DNA of 64,000 nucleotides from Bettongia penicillata ogilbyi (Eukaryota > Chordata > Mammalia > Diprotodontia > Potoroidae): NCBI GenBank assembly GCA_023548195.1, contig JAJHZJ010000269.1, positions 124,001-188,000 on the forward strand. The letters are read 5' to 3'. Shown here one piece after another: positions 35,136 to 48,296 of the stretch (its first letter is position 1; each line of letters begins with the position of its first letter). The notes beneath the pieces were generated by a model. The model searched no databases. It worked only from the letters and a program-made list of their open reading frames with translations, and had not been told where the DNA came from. The position numbers and the translations under genes are program-made.

Positions 35136-36650
35136 GGAATCCTCTCAGTGATTTAAATCACAGGTGCAGAATCCACTCTCCCAAATATATAAGTAAATAA
35201 ATATGTATACATTGGAAATTAGGAAATAATGAAAATGTTTCACTCACAGAGATTCCTTTGTATTGTGATTTTTCTATTGAGGTATCTATCCTTCATTTAT
35301 CTGGGTACATAGAGAAAATCCATCTGTCAATTTATCAGTGTAGTTGTATTAGCATAAGTGTCCTATCCACTTATGGATTAATTTGTTAATTCTAAAAGGA
35401 TCATTACACAAATGATAAAGTTATCTCTCTGTTACCTTGCAATAAATTCCCTGATGAAGACAAGTACATAGTATAACTGATCAGGCCCCTATCTAAATGA
35501 ACAAAACTGTGTTTTTAAATGCATGAAGACAAAATATGGGGTATAGGAATGCACTAGTGGAGGGTGAAACAAAACAAAACACCTCTACACCTTTAGTCTT
35601 TACACCACAAATCCAGCTAGTAATTAGAAAAACAGTTGAAGGACAGGAGAGAATCAGTTCCTTCCTTTCTTTAGAGTTTATCTGTCCATCCTATTAGGCA
35701 TCAAAGTAAAGTGCAGGGAAGATATTTAAAAGCCACCCACATGATTAATCAGAGTTCCACTGTAAGAAACATAAAACTGTCCCTTCTCCTTCATCTGTTC
35801 TTCTGGTGAAGTGATTAACCTTTGAGTTTATGAGTATTTTTTCACTTGCTTCAGATAATATATTTTATGAGTTCTTACCTCCCAGGCAACTAGGATTAAA
35901 CTTACCAGGTCCAGGAAAAGAATGAGCCAATATAGCTATTCCCTCCAAGAGCATACCTGTCCCCTTGCTTCATTGTCTACACATTCTTTGCACAAAACAA
36001 ATGGAAACATCAAGGCAGAGACAAGCCAACTTGTTAAGGTCACATTCTGCACTCATATTCATCATTCATGCTTAATTGATTCACAGCCCCACCTAAAGAC
36101 AGATTGCCGTATATTACGAAGGTTGAGAATATGAAAAGATCATTTTAGCATCCTATTAATTCCCATTTGGGATGGCCCCTGCTTCTGCAAAACTTTTCTT
36201 GGCAGCATACTGACTCATGACTGATCACTGCATTTCAGCGTAGAAATAGGGCAGGAACAAAAAGGGAAAAAAAGATTTATTTTTTAATAAATTTTTGATG
36301 CCAAAACATAGTGTTTAGGATAGCCAGCTCCCAGCATTATCCTCAAAAAATACAAAGCCAAAGTGCTCACTTTGACTAATTTCCTGAAGTTCTGCAGATA
36401 TTTAGCTTAAAAGTGAATTGTTTTAAAAAAATAATTATATTATTTCTCTTCCAATTAAGAGGCTTTGCTTAGGTTTCTTTTTATATTACGATAATGCCTC
36501 TGTTAGCCCTTCATATCAAGGTGATCAGTCATTCTGCTACCTTTCTCAAAGCAACAGGAATATTTTATCACATATGAATTTACCTCTGATACCCTTTTAG
36601 TTGAAGGAAATATTGAAAGATTTACCTGGTTCTTACTCAAGAAATAATTT
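35136..36650. other. Unassigned sequence
   Basis: AT-rich, no coding or repeat signature recognised by eye. Confidence 0.45.
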
Positions 36651-36654
36651 ATTA

Positions 36655-36770
36655 GATATATTTTGTTTCATATAGTCAGGGTTAAATGACTTGCCCAAGA
36701 TGACACAGCTAGTCGGTGTCTGAAATGAAATTTGAACTTATATTTCTGACTTCTGGGCCTATAGGATATA
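36655..36770 (+). repeat. CORE-SINE 3' fragment (Mar1 type)
   Basis: 'gggttaaatgacttgcccaa' followed by 'gatgacacagctagtcggtg' and 'gaaatttgaacttatatttc', the conserved 3' part of Mar1/MIR-type SINEs. Confidence 0.65.
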
Positions 36771-37890
36771 TATTTTATTTTTTGAAATTAACTGGGTTAA
36801 AGAAAATATAATACAATAACAGTGTGAGTAAGTATCCTTCTTAGACTCCCAAATTCTAGAATTACAAAAATCTACTACAGATATTTAAAGTATGGTTTGT
36901 AAATAATTGAAAGTAAGGTTTGGACCACTTGTCAATTATGAAACAGTCAACTATATTTTTTTATTTTTCATTTTTAACTCAGTTCATATCACATGAAACA
37001 AATCCAACTTTTCGTCAGGTGATGCTTCTTTTAAAGAACTTACAATATAGACCAGAAACTATTTTTTTTACATTAATCAATTGATACACAAATAATAACT
37101 CTGTGTGCTAACTTCATACACCTTTGACCTAATTTTCTCTACAATGTTAATAAAAATTAAAGGACCCTAAATTAGTGTTATTGGTCTAAAATCCCAAGCC
37201 TAATAGTTTAATTTTAGACTTAACTTCAGTTGCTCCCCTACCAGCAATCAAGATCTGGTATTAAGCTTACAGACCTTTTGACTATAGGAAATTGCCACTA
37301 AAAGTAGGGACATTGAAGGAAAACAATATCTCCCCAACTTCATGTCACTTCCAGGTAGGAGTATACCAACTTGCATTCAGTCAGGCTTAAAGTCTACCAG
37401 GTGTCAGGGGGAAATTGAGTCAGGAGAAGTGTACCTCAGCCTAGGCTGAATAGTCACTCTCCCACCCTTCCCATGAGATCACTTTTTGCAGTTCATACCA
37501 ACAGGTCACAGGTTTACTGACATCATGGATTGGAGGCTCAGAGCACATTTCTTGCTATTCATACCTGGAGTGAGATTCAGAAGAAGAATCAGTTATTAGT
37601 CCCATAGAATCTTAAAATAGCAAGTTCCAATAACCAGGTTTCAGATGTGACTATAACTTCACATTGACTAAAGTACGTCTTTTGAGGCAAATCTTAAGTG
37701 GCTTACATGCCTTTCCCGGATTAAATAACAATCATAAAATCAAATTTACCATTAAAACTTTAACTTTTCCATCAATGCCAAACTTTTCCCCAACATTACC
37801 TACCTCTAGGAAACTTAGACTAAAATCCTTTTCCCCAAACTAACGATGCCTCTTATGTAATCTCAGCAATTAATTCAGTCAATTATTTTA
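36771..37890. other. Unassigned sequence
   Basis: No coding or clear repeat signature seen. Confidence 0.45.
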
Positions 37891-37894
37891 ATAC

Positions 37895-39875
37895 TAATTG
37901 CTTTTACATCACTTTGTAACATGTCCAAGTTTTCTCCCCACCTCTCCCCTCCCCCCACCACATAATACTTTACATTCTGATTACCCCTTCCCTCAATGTA
38001 CCTTTTATCACACCCTACTCTTCCTTTATCCCCATTTTATCTCTTTTTGTGTAGGGCAAGACAAATTTCTACACCCCATTTCCTGTGTTTCTTATTTCCT
38101 GGTTATATGTAATAATTCTCAACATTTGTTTCTAGCACTTTGAATTCCAACTTCTCTCCCTCCCTCCCTCCCTATCCCCACTGAGAAGGCAAGCAATTCC
38201 ATACAGACTAAATATATCTCGTTTTGCAGAACACTTCCATAATAATCATGTTGTGTAATACTCACTATATTGTCCTCTATCCTACTCTATACCCCTTATT
38301 TTTTTATTCCCTCATTTCACCTTGTCCCTTCTCAAAAATGTTGTTTCTAGTTATTCTCTTCTCCCATTTTCCTTCCCTTCCATCACTCTCTCACTCCATT
38401 TGTCACCTCCTCCCCTACTTTCCTGTAGTGTATGATAAATTTTCGTGCCAAACCTAGTGAGCATGTTATTCCTTCCTTAAACAATATGTGAAGACAATAA
38501 GCTCCACTCCCTATTCTCCTCTCCCTTTCTACCTTCTCTCCTCCATTGAACAAGATTTTTCTTATCTCTTTTATGAGTTATAGCCTGCCCTATTCAATTT
38601 CTCCCTTTCTCCCCCCAGGATTTTCCAATATCACCCCTTAATTTTTGTATTTTATTTGTTTTGTGCGTATCATCTCTTCTGATTCAACACAACCTGTAGT
38701 CTCTGTCTATTTGTGTGTGTGTGTGTGTTTGTGTATTTTCCAGGTCAGGTGTTTTTCCAATGAAGTGTGTCACATTAAGTTCTATTTTTTCAAACTTTTG
38801 ACTTTGTTTTTTATCTGCTTGGTTTATCTCATAGTCATTCAGTACCCTGAACTCAAATTTCTCTTTCAAAGAACTATTTTGTTCAGTGAGCTTTTGAGTC
38901 TTTGCCTCCATTTGACTAATTCTGCTCTTTAAATCCTCCTTATCCTCATTGGCTTTCTGGAACTCTTTTTCCAATTGAATTAGCCTCTTTTTAAAGGTGT
39001 TATTTTTCTCAGCGTTTTTTTATTCTACTTTAGCAAGCTGTTAACTTGCTTTTCAAGCTCTTCTATTGCCTGAGCCCAATTTAAGTTCACTTTGGAGGCA
39101 CTGGAGTTGGGGGTTTTGACTTCCTGTGACAGTATGCCTTGTTCTTCTTCATCTGAAAGCATGGGAGGAGACACTTATTCACCAAGAAAGTAACCTTCTA
39201 TGGTCTTATTTTTTCCCCTATTTTGGGCAATTTCCCAGTCAATTACTTGATTTCTGAATCTTTTGCCCCTTCTCTCCCCAGTACAATGTTCAAGGCTGAG
39301 ATTTGACTCAGCTTCTCTATTCCCTGAGGCCTTGAGTGGGGGTGGGGCCATCACTTAGGGGTGAGGTTTAGATCAACTGCTCCCTACCACCAGAGGCTTT
39401 AAGCTGAGCTGCCTGAACAGTGGACCCAGGTTGCTTTCTCAACCATCATAGCTGCCTGCAGCCTGCTGTTGCTGCCATTGCCTGGGGCTATTGCTGGAGG
39501 AATCCTGTTCCCCTATCACCCATCTGGGAATGTCTTTCCACACTGACTTTTGGAGCTTTCTTTGTAGCTTGTGGTTTGAGATATCTCATACCCTTCCTGT
39601 TGGGAATCCTGCCCCCCAGATCTGTTCAGGTCCTCCTAGTTCCTCCTAGTGTTGTGTGACCAGGGCTGGGTTCTACTCTACTCAGCGTCCAATGAGATAG
39701 ACCTTTCCCATAGGCCTTCCAGATTACCTTTTACTGGAAACTTCTTTCACTCTGTTATTCTGTGGCTTCTGCTCCTCTATAATTTGTTGAGTCATTTTTT
39801 TACATGTTATTTCCTGGGCTGTGGGGGAAGCACTAGAGTATATGTGTCTTGTTACTCTACCATCTTGGCTACGCC
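37895..39875 (-). mobile_element. ORF1-only (HAL1-like) element with ORF1 internal deletion
   Basis: Antisense. The 3' end is at about 37900 ('ttgtaacatgtccaagtttt', a diverged copy of the family tail). A pyrimidine-rich 3' region runs to 38640, then a TG run at 38713-38735. ORF1 remains are at 38744-39060 (coiled coil and RRM start only) and a GC-rich leader ends near 39875 ('ctctaccatcttggctacgc', the 5' signature in antisense). The C-terminal half of ORF1 is missing: the TG run joins directly to the codons just before the RRM domain. No ORF2. Confidence 0.8.
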
Positions 39876-39894
39876 AACTTTAGAGAAAGAAAAT

Positions 39895-39990
39895 AAGATT
39901 ATGCAAGGTTTGTGTGCAAATTGTCCCTAACTAACTGTGTGATTCTGGGCAAGGTATTAGTGTCTCCCTCTAAGTTTATGCATTGGAAAG
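39895..39990 (+). repeat. Short MIR-type SINE fragment
   Basis: 'ctaactgtgtgattctgggc' followed by 'aaggtattagtgtctccctc' resembles the MIR core. Confidence 0.45.
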
Positions 39991-40264
39991 CAAACTCTCA
40001 ATTTTATTGGTAGAGGAAAGTTTGTTTCTCAGGGATTTCCATACCAATTAAATTCTAGGTCCATATCCTCTTCCCCTACAAAAGACTTTGTAATTTGTCA
40101 ATATCTGGATGGAAGATAAAGTGCCTAGGAAAAATGTTGAATGTTGTTGTATGTTGATGTGAATGGGACCTCAGAGAATGTAGACACATTTAAACATGCA
40201 AAAACAAAGGATGGTAAGATGAACCGAAATAATAAATTTAAAGTAGGAAAAGATAATTGTGTCA

Positions 40265-40535
40265 CTTAAGACAAGGAAGTTTTATTGTTTTTGTTCAGTT
40301 GTTTCAATCATGTCCAACTCTGTCACCTCATTTGAGGTTTTCTTTACAAAAATGGTGAAGTAGTTTGACATTTCTTTCTCTAGTTGATTTTACAGTTGAT
40401 GAAGTTAAGGCAAACAGAGTTATGTGCCTTTCTCACGGTCACATGGCTAGTGCCTGAGACTCTATTTTAACTCACAAAGATGAATCTTTTTGACTCCAGG
40501 CCTAGAACTCTAACTACTGCACAAATAGAAGTATT
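40265..40535 (+). repeat. Mar1-type CORE-SINE
   Basis: 'tgttcagttgtttcaatcat' then 'gtccaactctgtcacctcat', 'ttgaggttttctttac', 'ttgattttacagttgatgaa', 'cacggtcacatggctagtg' and 'gactccaggcctagaactct': the full order of the marsupial Mar1-type SINE, diverged. Confidence 0.8.
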
Positions 40536-40541
40536 TATAAA

Positions 40542-40542
<1 letters not shown>

Positions 40543-40576
<34 letters not shown>

Positions 40577-40583
40577 TGTGTGT
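40543..40583. repeat. (TG)n microsatellite at the SINE 3' end
   Basis: About 15 TG units with one 'acg' interruption, directly after the SINE. Confidence 0.95.
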
Positions 40584-43366
40584 AATGTTAGCCATCTCTA
40601 GGGCAAGTGGGAGATACAAAGGGAAAGAAGAAATTTGCATAATAACTTTATTATATCCTTAAAAGGAATTGCAAGATGAATATAACAGATCTGCAGTTTC
40701 ATGTGTGATCACTTTTAAAAATTATCCTGTGTTATTGAAATGGTGGTTAAATTTCATTAATTAAAAATAAAATAAAAACAGAAAAAAAAGTTGCATTTTC
40801 CTTAACACTGGAAGTCTTATATGCAAGTTTAGTCATCATTTCTTGAGGAAGGATTTGGAGGAAATTCATACTTCAGGTGAAAAGATGAACTAGATGGTCA
40901 CTGATGACCTTCCTAAATCCATACGTTTATAATTCTAAAATTTTGCATTGCAGTCTATGTCTACCTTGCAATATTTTGCATAGAATATTGCTCCAATATT
41001 CAAAGGTTATGTAAAATTGAATCACTTTTAAGAATTTGTTATACTACTCATTTTAACCACTGTGTGAGACACAGTAGGCTGGTATTCCTGACAAGTATTT
41101 CAAAAATTACCAGCAAAACTGTGAAGGAAATTCATGGTCTCTGAATTTCTGGCCAGTAGATTATGGAGTGGACATAAAAGAAAGGAATATCTGTTCATAT
41201 TTAAAATGATCATCAATCAATTTGTGGCATGTAAGTAGGTTTTCTTTGTTTTCTTTAACAATTGTATTTGCCAAGCAAATTTGTTTAAAGGACATTTATG
41301 AAGATGTATAGATATTGAGTTATAGACACATGTCCTTATCTATCTACATAGATATAGAGATACACACATTATATTAATTTGTAAATGTATGTATTTACAT
41401 ATATATACACATACAGTTATTCACATAAATATATATGTGTGGCTATGCCTACACATGTTATATAACCATGTGGGCATGGTATACCCACACTGAAAACATA
41501 TGCATATACATATATATATATATATACATATATAGCATAAGTCCAGGTCAAATCAAATGAAAATAAAACACATCTTTCAGATACATAGGCTGTTCCAAAA
41601 ATAAAGTACAATACATGAAAATAAGCCTATTTTAAGAAAAAAAAATATGACATGCAACAAACTTTTCTTTTTATATGCAACTCCCTTCCCTGAGATTTTA
41701 CTCACATACAACATTAAGGCCTGAGGACAATTCCAAAGTGCAAACAACTACTCTGCAACACTGTATATCTCCAATCCAGAAAGAATTTCAGTGTAGGCCC
41801 TGTGATATCCTAAATATTTGTAGTCCAACAAAAAACCTGGTAACATTTAAAATATCTCATAACTGGTTTGACTATAGAATGATTGATGGATGTTGAGATT
41901 ATAAGACCTCTATAAGGCCATTAAAGAATTCATAGTAGGACTGAGAGTTATATAAATGGAGAGCATACTCACAAGCAACAAAAAAGCCTTTCAAATGTAT
42001 AATGACTTCCTTTAGGGATAATGGAGGAATACTTCCATTTCATTAGAATTTTTCAGTAGTTTCTAGATGACCACTTGTCAAGTTTGTACTAGTAAGCAAG
42101 CCTTTGAAATATGGGTAGGAGTTGATGACCTTTGATATCTTTTCTTAATCTTAATTAGTTTTGTGAAATTAAAGATAAAATATACAAGCAAACAATGCCT
42201 GTAAAAAGCATTTATGTTTTGTTTTGTTTTTCTTATATGTTAAAATCTGGAGGAATTAATCTAAAACAAAAAATCATAGGTCATTCTTAGCCTCAAGAAC
42301 TTTACATTCTAAGAGTATGGGAAAATAATTTGGGGGAATATTGGACAAGGAGGAGTATTTTGTTTCAGAAATTTACAGAGATGATGTTTGTAGACATAAG
42401 GGAGTAGATTGACAGAATTCTTCCAGGATCAAAGGTTTCTTTTTGGATTATGATTTTAGAACATGAGAGATATTTCCAAATTAATTGTTGGTAAAGTAAA
42501 AAAGATGAACTTCTGAAATGCAGGACTGATAGCGAAAATTAGCATTGGGAGCAGGGATGAAGCAGACAAGAAACAATGCACCAACATTTTCTCACAGAAC
42601 CATCATTCGCATGTAATTGTGTGCTAGGTTTCTGTAGAAAACAGACCGAAAAGCAATTTTTAATGTGGTAATTCCCCTTTAAAATTTATACTGATCACCC
42701 ACACTATGCACATCTGCCTTATGTCTCATAATGATCTGACTTTAGCCTCATGGTTCCTGGCATTTTTCCCTCCTGTCTCTTTTCATGTGAGCATAGGCAA
42801 ACCTCAACTTCAAAATGACCTAGACATGAAAAAAAGGTCTCTGTTGAGTAATTGTTGCAGGTTACTATCATGTGATTCATGAGAGGAGGCAAATAAAAGA
42901 GGTTTAAGGTAATATGAGTGCATGAAAGTGGGGAGACAGGGAGTTCTTCAAAACAGGGGCAGTGTAGGAGATTTTGCCTGGAGTTCAGACTCCATTAGTG
43001 TTGCAACTGCACTTTGTTATCAATCAGTTTTAGTTAATAGCCCCCTTCTTTTCAAAATGGGAATTATGTTTATAAAGTTTTTTATTCTCATATTTGGCAA
43101 GAACTATAATAATCTCATTTTTTCTTCTTAATATGTAACTGAGTTAAGCTCCTCTCACAGAATACACACTTCAACAGATAGGACAGAAGGGATGTCATGA
43201 TTTTCTGGTGAACAGAGAGGACTTAAGAAATAGAAGTAGCCTGTGATGGTCCCACCAACTGACTTTTGAATGAAATGGAAAAATGAATGCTTGGAGAGAA
43301 AGGCACTTGGTAGTAGAAGTAAGGTACTAAACTGGAGATGGGATAATATCAAAGACAAACTTTTAC
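40584..43366. other. Unassigned sequence with a TA-rich tract
   Basis: No gene seen. A TA/CA-rich tract, including (TA)n at about 41511-41530, spans 41330-41535. A palindrome-like 'ggctgttccaaaaataaag' near 41589 recalls mariner-type ends but no partner end was found. Confidence 0.45.
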
Positions 43367-43381
43367 TATGGCCAGATTTTT

Positions 43382-44687
43382 TTAAATTTAATTTAATTTA
43401 ATTATTATTTTTAATGTTCTACAATCACTACCATAAAATTAAGATTTTAACCCCCCCGTACTTACCCCCCACTTTCCCCCTCCCTCTCCAAGACAGCATA
43501 CAATTCTGTATAGGTTCTACATATACTTTCCTATTGCGTACGTTTTTCACTATAGTCATGCTATGTAGTCAAACTAAAATAAATGGAAGAAATCATATAG
43601 CAAATCATAACATAATACACAAACACACACACACACAAACATAATCTGCTACATTCTGCTAATGATTTCCATATTTCTTTCTCTGAGTGCAGAAGGTATT
43701 TTGTCTTAGAAAACTACCATTGGGATTTTTTTTGTAAATAAGTTCTTGCATTATTATGAAGTTCCAGGTCTACCAGAAAAAAACTCTCGCACACTGTGGT
43801 TGTTGCTGTGCACAAAGTTCTCCTGGTTCTGCCCCTTTCACTCAGCATCAGATCATATATGTCCTTCCAGGCATCCCTGAAGTCTTCTTGTTCATCATTT
43901 CTTACGGCAAAATAGTACTCCATTACATTCATATAGCATAATCTATTCAGCCATTCGCCAATTGATGGGCATCCCCTTGACTTCCAGTTTTGGCAACTAC
44001 AAAGAGTGCTGCTATAAATATTTTTGTACATGTGGGACACTTTCCCATTTTTATGATCTCTTGTGGATACAGTCCAAATAGCGATATTGCTGGGTCAAAG
44101 GGTATGCACATTTTTGTAGCCCTTGGGGCATAGTTACAAATTGGTCTACAGAATAGTTGGATCTACTCACAGTTCCACTAACAAGGAATTAGTGTTCCAA
44201 CTCTCCCACATCCTCTTCAACATTTGTCATCTTCTTGTATCATGTTAGCCAATCTAATAGGCATGATGTGGTACCTCAGAGTTGTTTTGATTTGCATCTC
44301 TCTAATCAATAGTGACTTAGAGAATTTTTTCGTATGATTATAGATATCTTTAATTTCTTCCTCTGAAAATTGCCTGTTCATATCCTTGGATCATTTATCA
44401 ATTGGGGAATGACTTATATAGTTATACATTAGAGTCAGTTCTCTATATATTCTAGAAATGAGGTCTTTATCACCGAGCTTAGCCATAAAAGTTATTTCCC
44501 AATTTACTACATCCCTCTGAATTTTGGTTGCATTGGGTTTGGTTGTGCAAAAACTTTTCAGTTTAATGTAATGCATTTCGTAATGCTATCTCTTCTTTAG
44601 AAAAAGAAACTTCTTCTTTATACTTTAGACTTCTTTAGACTTTATTCTTGCGTATGGTGTCAGGCATGGATCTATGCCTAGTTTCTG
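43382..44687 (-). mobile_element. 5'-truncated L1 with intact 15-bp target-site duplication
   Basis: Antisense L1 3' end: 3' UTR (43400-43700, 'ttctacaatcactaccataa' tail) with a short CA run at 43622, then the ORF2 C-terminal region to about 44687. Flanks share tatggccagattttt at 43367-43381 and 44688-44702. ORF2 keeps a 108-codon open stretch (44040-43714: SRGCPSIGEWLNRL, YYFAVRNDEQEDFRDAWKD) but is broken upstream. It is the same lineage as the L1 ending at 23615. Confidence 0.9.
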
Positions 44688-44883
44688 TATGGCCAGATTT
44701 TTGTCCAGGATTACCTATTATATGGAAAGATTTTCATGTTTTTCTTTCCCCTGAGCTATGATTCAGTCATTTCATATTAATATCCCCATGCGCTTATAAT
44801 CTCATTGATGTGAAAATCTTTCAAACAAGGTAAACACCAGTGATGACATAAAAATTGTCTAGAGAAACAAAAAGGGTTTGATT

Positions 44884-47703
44884 ATTTATTTTTACTTTTC
44901 AACATTCATTTTCACAAAATTTTAAGTTCCAAATTTTCTCTCCACCTCTCCCCTCTCCCACCCCAAGACCCTGTGCATTTTGATTATCTCTTCCCCAAAT
45001 TTGGTCTCCCTTTCATCACACTCCTCCCTTCCACTATCTTCATTTTCTCTCTTTTCTTCTAGGGCAAGACAGATTTCTACATCCCATTACTTGTATTTAT
45101 TATTTCCCAATTGCCTGCAAAAACAATTCTCAACATTGTTATTAAAACTTTGAGTTCCAACTTCTCTGCCTTCTTCCTTCCCCACCCATTCCCCCTGGGA
45201 AGGTAAGCCACTCACTATAGGCTATATATGTGTAGTTATGCAAAGACTTCCATAATAATCATGCTGTTTAATTGTATTTCCCTCCATTCCATCCTGTCTC
45301 CCATTTATTCTGTTCTCTTTTTTGACCTTGTCCCTTCCCAAAAGAATTTACTTTTAATTGTTTCCTCCTCCCATTTGTTCTCCCTTCCATCATCCCCCCA
45401 CCTCACTCATCCCCTCCTCCTCTACTTTCCAATACTATAAGATAAATTTTCATACCAAATTGAGTGTGAATGATATTCCCTCTTGAAGCCAAATGTAATG
45501 AGGGTAAGCTTCACTTTTCCCCCTCACCTGTCCTCTTATCCCTTCCACTGAAAAAGCTTTTTCTTGTTTCTTTCATAAGAGGTAACTTGTCCCATTCCAT
45601 TTCTCCCCCCAATATATACCTCTCTTACTCCTTAATTTTATTTTTTCTAGATATCATCTCTTCTGAAAGAACTCAACCTGTGAATTCTGTCTACACCTGT
45701 GTGTGTGTGTGTGTCTGTGTGTGACTGTGGGTGTGTGTAATCCCTCCACCTATCCAAATACTGAGAAAAGTCTTAAGAGTTACACATATTGTCTTTCCAT
45801 GTAGGAATGTAAACAGTTCAGATTTAGAAAGTCCTTTATGATTTCTCTTTCCTGTTTGGCTTTCATTCTTCTCTTGATTCTTGTGTTTGAAAGTCAAATT
45901 TTCTATTCAGCTCTGGTCTTTTCATCAAGAATGCTTGAAAGTCCTGTATTTCATTTAATGGTCATTTTTTTACCCTGCAGTACTATATTCAGTTTGGCTG
46001 GATAGGTTATTCTTGATTTGAATCTTAGTTCTTTTGCCTTCTGGAATATCATATTCCAAGTCCTTTGATCCCTTAATGTAAGAGATGCTAGATCTTTTGT
46101 TATCCTGATTGCATTTCCACAATACTGGAATTGTTTCATTCTAAGTGCTTCCAATATTTTCTCCTTTACCTGGGAACTCTGGAATTTGGCTAAAATATTC
46201 CTAGGAGTTTCCCTTTTTGGATCTCCTTCAGGAGGTGATCAGGGGTATTCTTTTAATATTTATTTTACCCTCTGGTTCTAGAACATCAGGACAGTTTTCC
46301 TTGATAATTTCATGAAAGTTGATGTCTAGGCCCTTTTTTGGTCATGGCTTTCAGGTAGCCCTGTAATTAATAAATTGTTTCTCCTGGATTTATTTTCCAA
46401 GTCTGTTGTTTTTCCAGTGAGATATTTCATATTATCTTTTATTTTACATTCTTTTAATTTTTGTTTTGCAATTTCTTGTTTGTCATAAAGTCATTAACTT
46501 CCATCTGCTCCATTCTCCTTTTTAAAGAACTATTTTCTTCGGTGAGCATTTGCACCTCCTTTTCCATTTGGCTAATTCTGCTTTTTAAAGCCTTTTAAAA
46601 TCTCCTCATTGATTTTTGGACCTCTTTTGCCATTTGAGTTAGCATATTTTTAAAGGTGTTATTTTCTTCAACATTTTTTTTGAGTCTCCTTTAGCAAGCT
46701 GTTGACTCTCTTTTCATGATTTTCTCGCATTGCTCTCATTTCTCTTCCCAATTTTTTCTCCACCTCTCTTACTTGATTTTCAAAATCCTTTTTGAGCTCT
46801 TCCATGGCCTGAGACAATTACACATTTATTTTGGAGCTTTTGGATGCAGAACCCTTGACTTTTAGATATTCTTCTGATAGTATGCATTGCTCTTCCTAAT
46901 CCAAAAGGATGTCTAAAAATACCTGCTCACCTAGAAAGTAACCTTCTATGGTATTGCTTATTTCCCCTTTTGTTGGCCATTTTCCCAGCTAATTAGGTTG
47001 ACTTTTGGGTCCTTTTTCAAGAGGAGAATATAGTCTGGGGAACGTGTAAGTTCTTAGTTCCTCCAAGGTGCCACAATCAAGGGAAAGGAGTTTACTCCTC
47101 TCTGAGCCTGCACTGTAATGTCTGAGCAAATATAACACTCATCTGCACAGGATCTGTGAGTAGGATTTCTTCTCCAGAGCCTCCACAAGCTCCACCTCCA
47201 CCAGCCAGTGATCTTCCTCACCCCAGGATCGCTGCTCAGGATTGAGACCCAGGTCAATTCAATAGCTCAATTTCTCTAGGGTCTTTAAGATGAATGCTCC
47301 AAAAACAGACACTGCTGCTGCAGTGGCTGTTGCTGGCAGGGCCAGACCGCTTTCACTTCTCACCCAGATGAATGAGATTTCTCACTGACCTTTGAAGCTA
47401 TCTTTGATATTTGTGGGTTGAGCACTCTGGGAACTGCTGCTTCTGGTGACACCCAGAAGCCTGCTCTAATTCTATCCCTACCATGTGATGTGGCCAAGGT
47501 TGGACTGTGCTCCATGTCTATGTGATAGACCTTTTCTGTTGGCCTTCCAGGTTGTCATGGGCTGGACATCTCTTTCACTCTCTCGTTTTGTGACTTCTGC
47601 TGCTATAACATTTGTTTAAAGTCACTTTTACAGGTATTTTATGGGCTATGGTGGGGAGCTTCTACAGGTCCTTCCTTCTAGTCTGCGGTCTTAGCTCTGC
47701 CCT
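44884..47703 (-). mobile_element. ORF1-only (HAL1-like) element, full length
   Basis: The antisense tail is at about 44897 ('ttttcaacattcattttcac'), followed by the pyrimidine-rich 3' region and a GT run at about 45698-45740. Decayed ORF1 lies at about 45870-46978, and a leader ends near 47703 with 'gcggtcttagctctgccc', the diverged 5' signature. No ORF2 sequence. Target-site duplication not clear. Confidence 0.8.
45870..46978 (-). pseudogene. L1/HAL1 ORF1 pseudogene
   Basis: Start codon position near 46978; coiled coil 46500-46800; RRM-like region about 46380-46100; C-terminal domain 46154-45951 (LASLTLRDQRTWNMIFQKAK). Several stops and frameshifts. The spacing of parts matches the intact copy at 49343-50446. 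Confidence 0.8.
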
Positions 47704-47919
47704 TCAATATATTCTTATATCATGGGTTACATATGACTTTTGGGCGATAGCTAGGTAACCTCAGCATTTCTAGATACTTTGATAAAAGAGATGTATTCTT
47801 AGTTCCAAACAATTTGCAAGAAAATTTTGAAATATTTATTAACGAACTGAAGATTAGTGTATTTAAAATAGCTAAATGAACTTAAGAATCAAACATACCA
47901 AGGTCTCCATTTAACATAA

Positions 47920-48015
47920 ATATGAGATCATGGTTTTGAAACTGAAAGAGACTTTAGACATTATCTATTTGAATCATTTGAATATACACAAGAAGAAACT
48001 AAATTTCAGAGAATA
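47920..48015 (+). repeat. CORE-SINE fragment
   Basis: 'gaaactgaaagagactttag' followed by 'acattatctatttgaatcat' and 'agaagaaactaaatttcaga', the head and middle of the same SINE type as at 11939. Confidence 0.55.
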
Positions 48016-48296
48016 TACATTTGCATTTTAAGAGTAATTTTTTCTTTTCATATTGTCTTTCAATCTCCTTAATATTGCAAAATTACTTGTGTGCAATAGC
48101 CATTTAACCAAAGATTTTCAAATCAAATTGAAATGGCAATAAAAACAAACATACAGTAAATAGGAGTTCACAGACTCTATTGTATATTCATCATGTCATA
48201 TTAGCATAAAATTCCTTGGTTTTGAAATTTAGAATCTGCCTTTAAAATGCATTAAATTTATTTTTGAGAGGTAATTTAATTTAAGGAATTATATTA

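Noticed and set aside
41585..41660. Possible mariner-type terminal repeat ('ggctgttccaaaaataaag')
   Set aside because: No matching inverted end and no TA duplication could be found nearby.
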